Assembly (NCBI GenBank): GCA_030604405.1
Contig: JAUVVY010000001.1
Span: forward strand, 220,899-284,898
Direction: 5' to 3'
Length of the DNA stretch: 64,000 nt
Origin: a bacterium
GTDB taxonomy: Bacteria; Armatimonadota; Zipacnadia; Zipacnadales; UBA11051
Position numbers and translations under genes: made by a program. Positions within the stretch are counted from its first letter, which is position 1; each line of letters starts with the position of its first letter. The notes under the pieces were generated by a model. That model had not been told where the DNA came from, ran no database searches, and saw only the letters and a list, made by a program, of their open reading frames with translations. This document shows positions 27,834 through 38,000 of the stretch, one piece after another.

Positions 27834-27932
27834 ACGTCTAATCCAGACAAAGGTGAGCGGGCTGAGATACCTCAGATACATGGGCGTTCAAGAATCTCTA
27901 CCCAGTGCCGATCTGTATGGAGCTCTTCTCCG

Positions 27933-30284
27933 TCAGTCCTGCTGCATGTTTGCAAGCAGAGCCATTGTTTCAGGACACCCATAAACGCTCGACGAATACG
28001 TCTTTCCGAAGCCCCGCAGCTCATCGGGGTCAGCCAGAGCGGCCGACGCTGACCTGAGCCGCTCGAATTTGGCATCCCACGCTTTGCGCAGAATCCTCAA
28101 ATGCTCAGGATCACCTGTGAGCTTGACGCTGTTCGTCAGCGCCATGACTGTTACGCCGTGCTGATTGCCGACGTTGCTTTGTGGACATGATGTATAGCGC
28201 CAACTGCTACATTCATCTCGCCACGTATCATTGTTAAGATGAGTTACGCCGCGTTGTATCGCATCAGGGATGCGCTCATCCCCCGAGAGTTCATAGTAAC
28301 GGCTCAGGCCGTTTAGCCTGACCGCTGTGATGAAACCGGCCTCTCCGACGTGCTTGCGGGTAGTGCAATAGCAATGTCCCCAGGGCAATTCATAAAGCCA
28401 GCCGCCACAGTTGGGGTCCTGTTCTCCGAGCGCATCTTCGGCGAGCAGCTTCATCGCCTGCAGATAGCGGTCGTCCGGGTCCACGTCATAGGCTCCGGCG
28501 ATGGCGAGCATCGTCCAACCATTAGTCCGGCCACAGTGACTCCAACCCTTGAATTCGAACTGCCGGTCCTCAACCAGTTTAGCAAGGTTAGCGCCTATCT
28601 TCTCTACCGTCTCTTTCACCCACGGGTCGCCGGTGAGGAAATACTGGTACGCCATGCCCTGTGTGAACACGTGGCCGAGGTTGTAGGGATCGAGGCACAG
28701 ATACGGGTCCTTTCGCTTGCCTATGTCGAGCGAGACATACAGTTCGCGGATCTGTTCTACGCTGTGAAAGCCCCCTACGTGGCCGACGGAATGTTCGTGG
28801 ACCATGCCGGGGCGAATCGGGTAGTCAGGATCTTCGCCCACCTCCTCCACAAAATAGCGTTTCAGATCCTCATTGATGAAATGGATCACGTCAACCTCGC
28901 TGGTATGACGCGCGGCGGTGTCGCCCACATACAGATACTTCGGATCGCCGGTCCTGGCGAACTGAACCAGCATGTGTTTGGGTGTATCGTACTCGTGATT
29001 TCCCCAGTTGCAGTTGCGCTCACCCCACCAGTCGCCCCAGTTCATCGCCCCGTAATCCCGCTGCAGCTCTATTGATTCGCAATAGGCGCCGAAAAGGTTT
29101 TCGGCCCACTCATCGTATTCGCCCATGCCAGGGCTGCCGGCAGCGGCGATCTCACCCCACGCACCGCTGGCGATAGCCTGTGTCGGATCGGCAGCAGGTG
29201 CCAGCGCGGCATTGGCAGCTTTTGCCAGAGAAGAGCCGTCCCCGTCAAGGTCCAGCCATACTTGCCAGCGTCTGGCCTGACCGGTCCTTAGGCGATAGCA
29301 GTTGTCCTCGAACAGATAATCGTGTTTGTACCACGGCTGCATGTGGTCGAAGGTGCCTGGCTCGAATCGAGGCAAAAGACCTATCTTGAGAGAACTGGAA
29401 TCCACCTCCAGGCTCTTGGGCCATTGCTGCCAGAAGTCACGCAGAGCCACTGCCATGGCCCCCTCATCATCATTGATTTCAGCCCATCCCGGAGCCCTCG
29501 AGCCTTTGCCCGAAGCGCCCTCAATCACATAGTTTTCATCATCAATCTGCAACAAGCGCACGGCAGATTGGGCTTTGCCGTTCCAGCCGGGCTGTCCCCC
29601 GAGGGCGGCAGAGCAGATTCCTTTCAGCGAGGCCATTTCGAGTCTGACTTCCCGTACTCGTTGAATCATGCCATCTTCTCCATCAATGAGGATCAACGGC
29701 TCAACGAGGACCCTTGATAGACCGGCAAAGAGCGACGCCCACACCCGGAAGCTGAAAAGACGTTCTCCTGCCGCATTTCGAAAAGAGCCCGTCAGAGCAA
29801 GCGTCGAGCGCAATTGTCCCTCGGTCTCAACCGTGACAGAATCGGCAGCGGCATGGTAATCCTGACCGTCACAGTCCCTCACGGAAAAACCGATATCAAG
29901 GCGGTCGGAAATACGAAGCAGCCCGCTTCCCGCTGCGGCCAACTCCAAATCGCCGGATTTCAGGGATGCTGCCGAGCCGTGGTTTACCTCCACCGCGACG
30001 CTATGACCGGCTGGCGAGACCTCGCCGCCCCACCCAAGCGTATAACTCTGTTTGCCATTGGCCGGCGGCTCGGCTTGAAAGTCAAGCAGGACCCACCGGG
30101 CGCTCTCGTCTTCCCAACGAGCAATCACGGAGGTCTGGCAGGGCAGCGCTCGTCCATTGGCGTCACGGAGGATGAACTGCGCGCCTTCCACAGCAGCCGC
30201 TTTGGGAAGAGGCACACCGCCTCTGACAGGTCGCAGCAGTTTCAAGCCTGCATTGTCCTGAACGGAAATGCTGAGTTGTTCCAT
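27933..30284 (-). CDS. YetA / PcRGLX-like (exo-rhamnogalacturonan lyase-type) protein
   Basis: N-terminal LLRPVRGGVPLPKAAAVEGAQFILRDANGRALPCQTSVIARWEDESARWVLLDFQA; helical toroid-like C-terminal half with YELSGDERIPDAIQRG. Confidence 0.65.
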   Translation of the reverse strand: MEQLSISVQDNAGLKLLRPVRGGVPLPKAAAVEGAQFILRDANGRALPCQTSVIARWEDESARWVLLDFQAEPPANGKQSYTLGWGGEVSPAGHSVAVEVNHGSAASLKSGDLELAAAGSGLLRISDRLDIGFSVRDCDGQDYHAAADSVTVETEGQLRSTLALTGSFRNAAGERLFSFRVWASLFAGLSRVLVEPLILIDGEDGMIQRVREVRLEMASLKGICSAALGGQPGWNGKAQSAVRLLQIDDENYVIEGASGKGSRAPGWAEINDDEGAMAVALRDFWQQWPKSLEVDSSSLKIGLLPRFEPGTFDHMQPWYKHDYLFEDNCYRLRTGQARRWQVWLDLDGDGSSLAKAANAALAPAADPTQAIASGAWGEIAAAGSPGMGEYDEWAENLFGAYCESIELQRDYGAMNWGDWWGERNCNWGNHEYDTPKHMLVQFARTGDPKYLYVGDTAARHTSEVDVIHFINEDLKRYFVEEVGEDPDYPIRPGMVHEHSVGHVGGFHSVEQIRELYVSLDIGKRKDPYLCLDPYNLGHVFTQGMAYQYFLTGDPWVKETVEKIGANLAKLVEDRQFEFKGWSHCGRTNGWTMLAIAGAYDVDPDDRYLQAMKLLAEDALGEQDPNCGGWLYELPWGHCYCTTRKHVGEAGFITAVRLNGLSRYYELSGDERIPDAIQRGVTHLNNDTWRDECSSWRYTSCPQSNVGNQHGVTVMALTNSVKLTGDPEHLRILRKAWDAKFERLRSASAALADPDELRGFGKTYSSSVYGCPETMALLANMQQD

Positions 30285-30306
30285 CTGTCGCTTGCGTCCT
30301 TTCCCT

Positions 30307-33300
30307 CTACTCTAATCTTGCAGCCGCCCACGCGGCGTGATCGCAACTGATACCATCGCTGGCATCAGTGCAGTATAGCCTGAGCTTGCCAGCGTCCGAG
30401 ATGTCCACCGAGATCGCGAGCGGCTCATCAGGCCCGCGCATGACCGGCGAGGTGTACCGCGTTTCCCATGTGTCGTCCGCTCCCACTTGCACTTTGAAGA
30501 CAACGCTTCCGGCCCCGCCGGCCGTATCATCAATGCCGATCACGGCGCGCAACAGCTTCGCCCCCGCTGCCTGTGTCAGATCGTAGATTACCTCGGAGTA
30601 TGCCGCGTCCGGCCCCGCGCCGCCGGCTTTCGGGTGCGTGTGCAGGCCCCTGTCGTACAGATCGCCGCGCATCTGAAGAATATTGCCATAGTAGTCGGTA
30701 TCCTTGCGCAGCCCACCGTGGACCCGGGAGCTTATCTCCTTCAGATCACTCAGATACACTGCATTCTCCGGCACTGGAAGCTGCTTTCTATAGACCAGCG
30801 AGAATGAAGTACTCTCCCGGTCCACTGCAAGGTCGTCGAGGGTGATGGTAAGAGTATGACGGGCCGGCGCCTGTTCCGGCTCGTAGGTCAAAGCGCGGCC
30901 GAGAGCAATTTCAATGGCAATGGACTTGCGGTCGTCGGGCGCAATGCGGATCTCGACCAGATCGCCCTCGCCATCAATTCTCTTCCCATCCAGAATGACG
31001 GCGATCGAATTCTCATCTATCGGGTTGTGCTCATCTTCAGCTTCCAGGATCAGCTTTTGCGGCGTCGGAATTCTGCCCAGGTCCAGAACCGGCTCGAGTT
31101 CCAGTGGCTTGTCATCGAGCAGGACTTTCGTTATCTGCGGCGGGCCGCTGTCTGGGAGCTGTAGCCAGTCGGGCTTATTCGTCAGCAGCCACGTTGTCTG
31201 CCCCGTACTCTCTACACTTAGAGTCGCCACGCCCTCTTCGGCATCGAAAGCTGCCTCGGCCTTGTGCCATTTACCGTCGCCAGTCCGGGCCCAGATGTCG
31301 CCGCCTTTGCCCGACATGGCGAGCTTGACTGGACCAGTCGCACGCATGCAATACCGCTGAAATCCGGACTGCTGATCGCCACTACTCTCCCGCCGCCACG
31401 CCAGTTCGCTCGGCACAGTTACAGATTGTCCGGGCTCGATGGCGTAGATGGTAAACCAGTCACCTGCCTCGATGCCATCGGCTTTGAAATTGACATCCTC
31501 GACCACGTCCATCGTCATGCGGTCACTGCCAGTATGGGCGATGGTGTAGGTTCGACCCTGTTCCGGGAACCAGGCCTTAGCTCCGCGCCACCACGGGCTG
31601 TTGATGCCGGCCCAGAGCTGGCGGTTGCTATTCAGGCGATTGGGCTTGTCCGGGTCGGTGAAGTTGACCTGATACCAGCCCATCGAAAATGGCGCGTGAT
31701 TTGCCAGGTCCACGCGCAAAAGACCGTCAGGAAGCTGTGTGACCTTCTCGATCTCGTAGGCTTCATTGTGACCGTTGACGACAGCGATGGATATCTGTCT
31801 GCCTGCCAGGTTCGCACCCAGGGGCCAGGGCGCCTCCGGTCGCACGATGAGAGCACTTTCCATGCGGGTGCCGGTGAGGTCGCCGATTAAGTCCACGATG
31901 GTGCCCTTGAAATCCCCCGATATGCTCGCAGAGAACTTGCCAGACTTCAGCGTGGTCCCGCGCACCATGTTGGCTTCGATCACTTCGCCATCGGCAGTCG
32001 TCCGCACCAGGGCATATTGCGCGTCTGTTGCTAGGCCGTCACCGAAGCTGACCTCCCCCGGCGCGGCCTGGAAGACGACGGTATCGGTATGCCCGCCCGC
32101 CATCGTCAGCTTGAGGGCCACCACATCCTGCGGCGTCCCCGGCAATGGCGCTACGTCCTCGATGGCGGACCGCTCGCCCTCGCGGAAGCCTTCGAGAATG
32201 TGCAGATAGGTGCTCTTGAGGATCGCGTCATTCTGTCCTTCGCCGACGGTGCGGCTTTCGATGAGGTAGTCCCAGGCATCCTTGAAGCCAACGTTCTTGT
32301 TGACGCTCTTGTTGCCGGGCAGGGGCTGGTTGATCCTGGCTATCCACGGGCTCTTACCCCGCAGAAGCGTCGTCTCGTCGTCCTGTCCGAGGCCGATGAG
32401 ACGGAGGCGCACCTTGCCCACACCGTCGGGCAACGCACGACGCGTCTTTTCCCCGGACGCCTCGAATGGCGCATAGGCCGCGTAGTCGGTCTTCCACGTG
32501 AGACCCCAAAGCCTGCCGACGGGTTGCAGCACTTGCACAGGCCGGACCTTATCGTAGAAGTCTCGGTGAGGCAGGGCGTCCAGAGACTGGTTACTTAGCT
32601 TGGCCAGGCATGTTGCGAGGTCGGGCTCCTCGGAGGCAACGGCGGGCAGATTCTCTTCTGCAGGGTCCCCCCAGGCGCTCTGGTATAGGCCGTGGCGCTG
32701 CCCGCCGTTGAGGCGGAGGATGTCCACAGTATAGGGCCGACCGTCAGGGCCCTCCACTGCGAGGAGTGTGCGGCGGAATTCATCCACATCTACCCCCACA
32801 CGCTCGAAGGAGTACAGGTCTCTGACATCCAGAACCTGGAAGCCAGAGCCTGGTTCCCGGGGAGCCTCCCCACCTTTGAAGGTAATCAACTCCCCAAAGC
32901 CTTCATGATCAGACCAGCCCCGACCGGTTCCTCGCTCGTTGACCGAGGCGGTATTGTGAGCGACATGGCTGCTGGTCCAGCCCCGCCAATTAAAGTCACC
33001 CGGGGCCCTGGGCATGATCTCAAACATCTCGCGCGGGTACGGCATGGCGAAGAGCGCCTGGATTTCGGGGCGAGATTTGTCCAGAGGAGCGGCCTGCGAA
33101 CCGGCACAATAGCCTCCCTCGCGCATGACAGGCACCCCGTCAACCCAGCATTCGATCCCAAGCTTGTCGGAGGTGCCGTGGAGAGACACACGGTCGTATG
33201 TCATGAAGACCTCCTGGCGGTGCCCCGGCCCGCCCACGCGCAGGATGCCGATGCCGTATCCCGGCCAGTTCATGCTCGGCCGCTGCTCGTTCTCTCTGAC

Positions 33301-34842
33301 CGTGTTCGGATCCGTGAGGAACCCAGAGGGGAAGGCATATATATGCTGATCCGCGAACTCAAGCGGCAGGCCGCGGACAGTGTGCAGTTTCCGCCACTCA
33401 CTTTCGGCGGGGCCAAAGAAGGGATTATCCTTGAGAAAATCAGGCGCGAACTCCAGCCAGCCTTTAGGGTCGGCCATGTATCTGTAGTAGCCGCCGAGCA
33501 TCGCCATGTAGTTGGGCGCACCCTCGCCATTCATGCCATCGTGGTAATGATGGTTGTACAGAACGCACTCCTGGTGCCCGCCGGCAAAGTCGAACAGGTA
33601 TTCGTTCTGGAGCAGGATACCCAACATCATCAAGTCGGTGTAGGCCCCATCCTGATAGTCGGATTGGAGGGGAAAGGTCTCGAAAATCATGGCCAGCTCG
33701 CGCATCAGCTTCTTCATGATCTTGGCGTCGAGTGCCTCGGGATCACCGTACTTCTTCTGGGAGTAGTACTTAAAGGTGGGATGGTGGCGAACGCGAGCAA
33801 ACGGTTCGACCCAAATGAGTTCCTTGCCCTGAAAGATCCAGCCGCGACTGATGTTGGGCAGGCGACGGTTCCACCGGGATTTGTTCCCACCCGCTTTGCC
33901 CAGGGCCGATCCCCAACGCGAAGGCCGCTCCAATCCCTCCCATTCTTCTCGCGTCAGTGGTCCGCCGTCCTTGCCGGTCGCCAATTCATTGTGGTAAGAC
34001 AACGGCAGCCCGTAGTACACGTCCGCCGCGCGATCCAGCAGAACTGCGAGCTTATGAACGTGAACCGGGTCGCCGCTCTCCTGGAATTGGCGCATCAAGC
34101 CAACGGCACGGCCACCCATTCCGGCCCATCGGTAGTACGCAGTCATCGTGCCCGGAAAGATCTGCCACTTCACACCCTCGTCATCCGTGAAGGTGTAGCC
34201 CGGAACTTCTTTCACCGTTCCGTCGAGGTGCAGGAATTTGGCCGTGCTGTTCGGGCGCAGTTTGTAGTCCTCAGGCATATCCTCCTCTCGTTCGTACAAA
34301 TCCTGATGGCAGCACGGGGTCTGCGCATGGTAGGGGTTCTCCGGGTCCACTACGGCATACTGATACGTGTGCGCCTGGAGATCGCCGCAGAAGGGGCAAT
34401 AGGTGATCATGACACCTTCAGCTTGTCGCTTGCCAGGATCCCCTTCCAGGACGCGCCCGTATGGTGAAATGTGATCGGGAATGTAAGCGGCCACCTCGTC
34501 ATCAGGAGGGTCCGCCTTGGAATACGTCTCGTAGGCTTCTTCAGGAGCCAGAGGCTCGTGGTCCTTCTCCCATTTGGCAATCTGCTTGCGCGTCCATTCA
34601 GCCATGAACTCATCAGGGGGTGTCATCGGTATCGTCCTGCCAGGTATCAGCCCCGCCACCTTCTCCGCGCGGTCCGGGGCGTGCCACGAGTATGGCGTCT
34701 CCGCGCCGTATGCTCGTGAAACCAGAGCCGCTAGTACCAGCATGGCCAGAACTGTACCGAGTGCGCTGACACACACTCGTGCGCGATTCGCACTTCCCTT
34801 GAGCTCACTCAGGGCCTCAATACGCAATTGCAGGTCGGACAT
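30307..34842 (-). CDS. Giant secreted heparinase/alginate-lyase-like protein (1511 aa), paralogue 1
   Basis: Signal-like N-terminus; YSWHAPDRAEKVAGLIPGRTIP; YCPFCG; HHYHDGMNGEGAPNYMAML; SSHVAHNTASVNERG. Confidence 0.65.
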   Translation of the reverse strand: MSDLQLRIEALSELKGSANRARVCVSALGTVLAMLVLAALVSRAYGAETPYSWHAPDRAEKVAGLIPGRTIPMTPPDEFMAEWTRKQIAKWEKDHEPLAPEEAYETYSKADPPDDEVAAYIPDHISPYGRVLEGDPGKRQAEGVMITYCPFCGDLQAHTYQYAVVDPENPYHAQTPCCHQDLYEREEDMPEDYKLRPNSTAKFLHLDGTVKEVPGYTFTDDEGVKWQIFPGTMTAYYRWAGMGGRAVGLMRQFQESGDPVHVHKLAVLLDRAADVYYGLPLSYHNELATGKDGGPLTREEWEGLERPSRWGSALGKAGGNKSRWNRRLPNISRGWIFQGKELIWVEPFARVRHHPTFKYYSQKKYGDPEALDAKIMKKLMRELAMIFETFPLQSDYQDGAYTDLMMLGILLQNEYLFDFAGGHQECVLYNHHYHDGMNGEGAPNYMAMLGGYYRYMADPKGWLEFAPDFLKDNPFFGPAESEWRKLHTVRGLPLEFADQHIYAFPSGFLTDPNTVRENEQRPSMNWPGYGIGILRVGGPGHRQEVFMTYDRVSLHGTSDKLGIECWVDGVPVMREGGYCAGSQAAPLDKSRPEIQALFAMPYPREMFEIMPRAPGDFNWRGWTSSHVAHNTASVNERGTGRGWSDHEGFGELITFKGGEAPREPGSGFQVLDVRDLYSFERVGVDVDEFRRTLLAVEGPDGRPYTVDILRLNGGQRHGLYQSAWGDPAEENLPAVASEEPDLATCLAKLSNQSLDALPHRDFYDKVRPVQVLQPVGRLWGLTWKTDYAAYAPFEASGEKTRRALPDGVGKVRLRLIGLGQDDETTLLRGKSPWIARINQPLPGNKSVNKNVGFKDAWDYLIESRTVGEGQNDAILKSTYLHILEGFREGERSAIEDVAPLPGTPQDVVALKLTMAGGHTDTVVFQAAPGEVSFGDGLATDAQYALVRTTADGEVIEANMVRGTTLKSGKFSASISGDFKGTIVDLIGDLTGTRMESALIVRPEAPWPLGANLAGRQISIAVVNGHNEAYEIEKVTQLPDGLLRVDLANHAPFSMGWYQVNFTDPDKPNRLNSNRQLWAGINSPWWRGAKAWFPEQGRTYTIAHTGSDRMTMDVVEDVNFKADGIEAGDWFTIYAIEPGQSVTVPSELAWRRESSGDQQSGFQRYCMRATGPVKLAMSGKGGDIWARTGDGKWHKAEAAFDAEEGVATLSVESTGQTTWLLTNKPDWLQLPDSGPPQITKVLLDDKPLELEPVLDLGRIPTPQKLILEAEDEHNPIDENSIAVILDGKRIDGEGDLVEIRIAPDDRKSIAIEIALGRALTYEPEQAPARHTLTITLDDLAVDRESTSFSLVYRKQLPVPENAVYLSDLKEISSRVHGGLRKDTDYYGNILQMRGDLYDRGLHTHPKAGGAGPDAAYSEVIYDLTQAAGAKLLRAVIGIDDTAGGAGSVVFKVQVGADDTWETRYTSPVMRGPDEPLAISVDISDAGKLRLYCTDASDGISCDHAAWAAARLE

Positions 34843-34880
34843 TAGACTCCCTCCAAGTCGTGCCAGGATGAATTACTCAC

Positions 34881-34972
34881 CAACCCGTGGCTCGGCCTGA
34901 GCTTTGTGCTGTTTGCAGAGCTCAGGTGAGAATGCGCAAGCATTCTCAGCTTCCAGCCCGAGGTAGTTCAAG
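34881..34972. repeat. Intergenic repeat with perfect 8-bp hairpin GAGAATGC-GCAA-GCATTCTC
   Basis: Hairpin at 34928-34947 and flanks recur, interrupted, at 54485-54720. Confidence 0.75.
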
Positions 34973-35030
34973 CTATTGCAGTGTGTTGCTTTGCACGGCT
35001 GACCAAGAACAACTCTATGTGCCGTCATAT

Positions 35031-38000
35031 CTATTCGAGACGTGCGTCAGCCCACACGGCGTAATCTGCACTGATGCCATCCCCCGTGTCCTTGCAGAAA
35101 AGCCTTAGTCGGCTTGCGCCCGTAATGTCAATTGCGATCGCGACCGGCTCATCCGGCCCGTACATGGCCGCCGAGGTGTATTTCGTCTCCCATTCGCCAT
35201 CCTTGTCCACCTGCACCTCGAAGATAACCCCGGTTGGCCGAGCCCCGATGTAGTTATCGCAGATTCCGATCACCGCGCAGAATCTCTCGCGCGCAGGGCC
35301 TTGCGGCAAGTCATAGATAATCTCAGAGTACGCTGTCCCAGTCGCGTATTCGGGGCCCGCATAGAGACACTTCGGATACGGCACCCCACGCATCTTCATC
35401 GGATTGCCGAAATAGTCGGTGTCTTTCTTCAACCCGCCATGAACTCGCGCACTGCCCGCCTCTATGTCGCTGAGGTAGAGCGCATTGTCCGCAATCTTGA
35501 TTAGCTTACTGTACGACACTCGCAGATTGGTCGCCACCTGGTCAACCGCAAAGTCATCGAGGCTGACCTCAACCGTATGCCGCACCGGCTGGGCTTCGGG
35601 CTCTGCAGCAAGCGCCTGCGCCAGATCAATCTCAATCGTGACTGCCCGTGGGTCCTCCGACACCGTTCGCACCTGAACCAGGCTGTCGTCGCCATCTATC
35701 TTCTTGTCATCCAGGGTAACGGCGATCGAACTCATATCAATCGCGTTGTCATCATCACGTACTCGTAGTAGCAGCTTCTTTGGCGGCGTGATCCTGCCCA
35801 GATCCAGGACTGACTTCGGCTCCAACGGCTTGCCATCGAGTAGAATCTTTGTGATCTGCGGCGGGCCGCTGTCCTGCAGCTTGAGCCACTCCGGCTTGTT
35901 GGTCACCAGCCAGACTGTCTGGCCTGCGGTATCGTTTTCAGGCATTGTGATCGTCGCCGTTCCCTTCCCTACATTCAGAACACTCGCGGCCTGCTGCCAT
36001 GTGCCTTCAGCGGCCCGGCACCATATATCACCCTTCCCGGCGGGCATGGTGATCGTCGCAGCGCTGGTGGCGCGCAGACAGTAGCGGGTCGGCTCGTCCG
36101 TGCCACGCGACGCGCGGTCCTGATGTCGCAACGGCTCTCGACGCCACGCAAGCTCCGCGACAACAGTGACCTCCAGCCCCGGCTCGATGGCGTAAACGGT
36201 GAACCAATCCCCGAGCTTCACGCCTTCGGCCGCAAGATCAACGTCCTCAACCAGCTCCAGGTCCATCGCGCCCTCTGTGCCATTGCAGCTATCAGTCGTT
36301 TTGAACGTATAGGTCTCTCCCAGCTTAGGAAACCAGACTTTGAGGCCGTGCAGCCAGGAGGTGTTAATCCCGGCTGAGAAGGGGCGATTGGTCTTGAGGC
36401 TGTTGGGGCGCTCGGGGTCCAGTTGCGCGACCTGGTGCCAGCCCGCAGCAAATGGCGCGTGGTTGGCAAGGTCCACCCGCAGCAGGCCGTCTGGCAGTTC
36501 CGTAACCTTCTGAATTGTATATGCCTCGTTGCTGTCCGAGCGGAGGGGATTGGTCACGCGTATCAACATCTGTTTGCCGGCCATGGCCTCCCTCACCGGC
36601 CACGGGCCATCCGGCCGCACGATAAGCGCGCTCTCCATGCGCGTTCCTGTTAAATCGCCGATCAGGTCCACAATGGTGCCCGTCAGGTCGCCCGACGACT
36701 GCACGGCGAATCTGCCGCACCTCAGGAAGGTCCCCCGTACCATACTCACCTCCACAACCTCCCCGGCTGCATCCCGTCGCACCAGCGCATAACGGGCGTC
36801 GGTCTCCACTCCATCGCTAAAGCTGACTGTGCCCGGTTGTGGCTGGAATATCACGGTGTCGGTATAGTCGCCGGCCAGGTGCAGCTTGAGTGCCACAGTG
36901 TCCGTCGGTCCTTCTACCGGCACCAACCGCTCCACGCTCGCGATTACTGACTCTTCTCCTTCCTTGAAGCCCTCCAGAATATGCAGGAAGGTGCTGTCGA
37001 GGGTCTCATCCTGCCGGTCTTCGCCGACGCTGCGACTCTCGATGAGGAAGTCGCAGCCATCCAGAAAGCCAACATAGCCGCTCACACTCTTGCCCTCCGG
37101 AAGTGGCTGGTTTATCGAGGCCACCCAGGGCCCCTTTGCCCTCAAAAGCTGTGTGTCGCCTTCCTGTTGCAGCCCGATCAGGCGCAGCCGCACGCGGCCT
37201 ACGTCATCCGGCAGCGGCCTGACAAACGGCTTGCCCTCCGGGTCTCGCGGCGCATAAGCCGCATAGTCGGTCTTCCACGTCAACTCCCACATTGCAGGCG
37301 CCGATCCTAATTTCTCGATATGTCTGACTCTCTCGTAGGCTCCGTAACGCGGCACCGAGTCCGCGGGCTTGTCCCCCAGAAGTGCCTTGGCCAGATTGGT
37401 CTCCGTTGAGGTGACCGGCGGCAGCTTGTCTTCCGCGCGTTCAGCCCAGGCGCTCTGGTAAAGCGCGTGTCTTTGCCCGCCACGAAGCTTCAGAATATCT
37501 ACCACGTATGGACGACCGTCCACCCCTTCGACGGCCAAAAGTGTGCGGCGGAAGTCGCTGACCTCAACGCCGATGCGGTCAAATGAATCGTGATCTGTCG
37601 CATCCAGGACCTGAAAGTGTGCGCCCAACTCCCCGGGCAATTCCCCGCCTTTGAAGGTTATCAACTCGCCGAAGCCTTCGTTGTCCCTCCAGCCCCGGCT
37701 GGTGCCCAGTTCATTCACCGAGACGGCATTCTGAGCCAGGTGACTGCTCGCATACGGCCGGCACCATCTTGGCGGGTTGGTATTCGCTTGGACGATTTCT
37801 TTCGGATAGTCGAGCGCGCGGAACGCTTTGATCTCCGGTCTGTCCTCATCAAGCACCGCGCTATGCTTGTCTGCCGCATATCCGCCGCGCCGTATCACCG
37901 GAACACCGTCCACCCAGCAATCAATACTAAGCTTGTCCGAGGCACTGTGCAGAGAAACCTTGTCATAGCTGAGGCAAACCTCCTGCCGGTGACCCGGGCC

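Noticed and set aside
32692-34467. 591-aa + ORF
   Set aside because: Shadow ORF opposite the 1511-aa lyase; typical of GC-rich codon bias.
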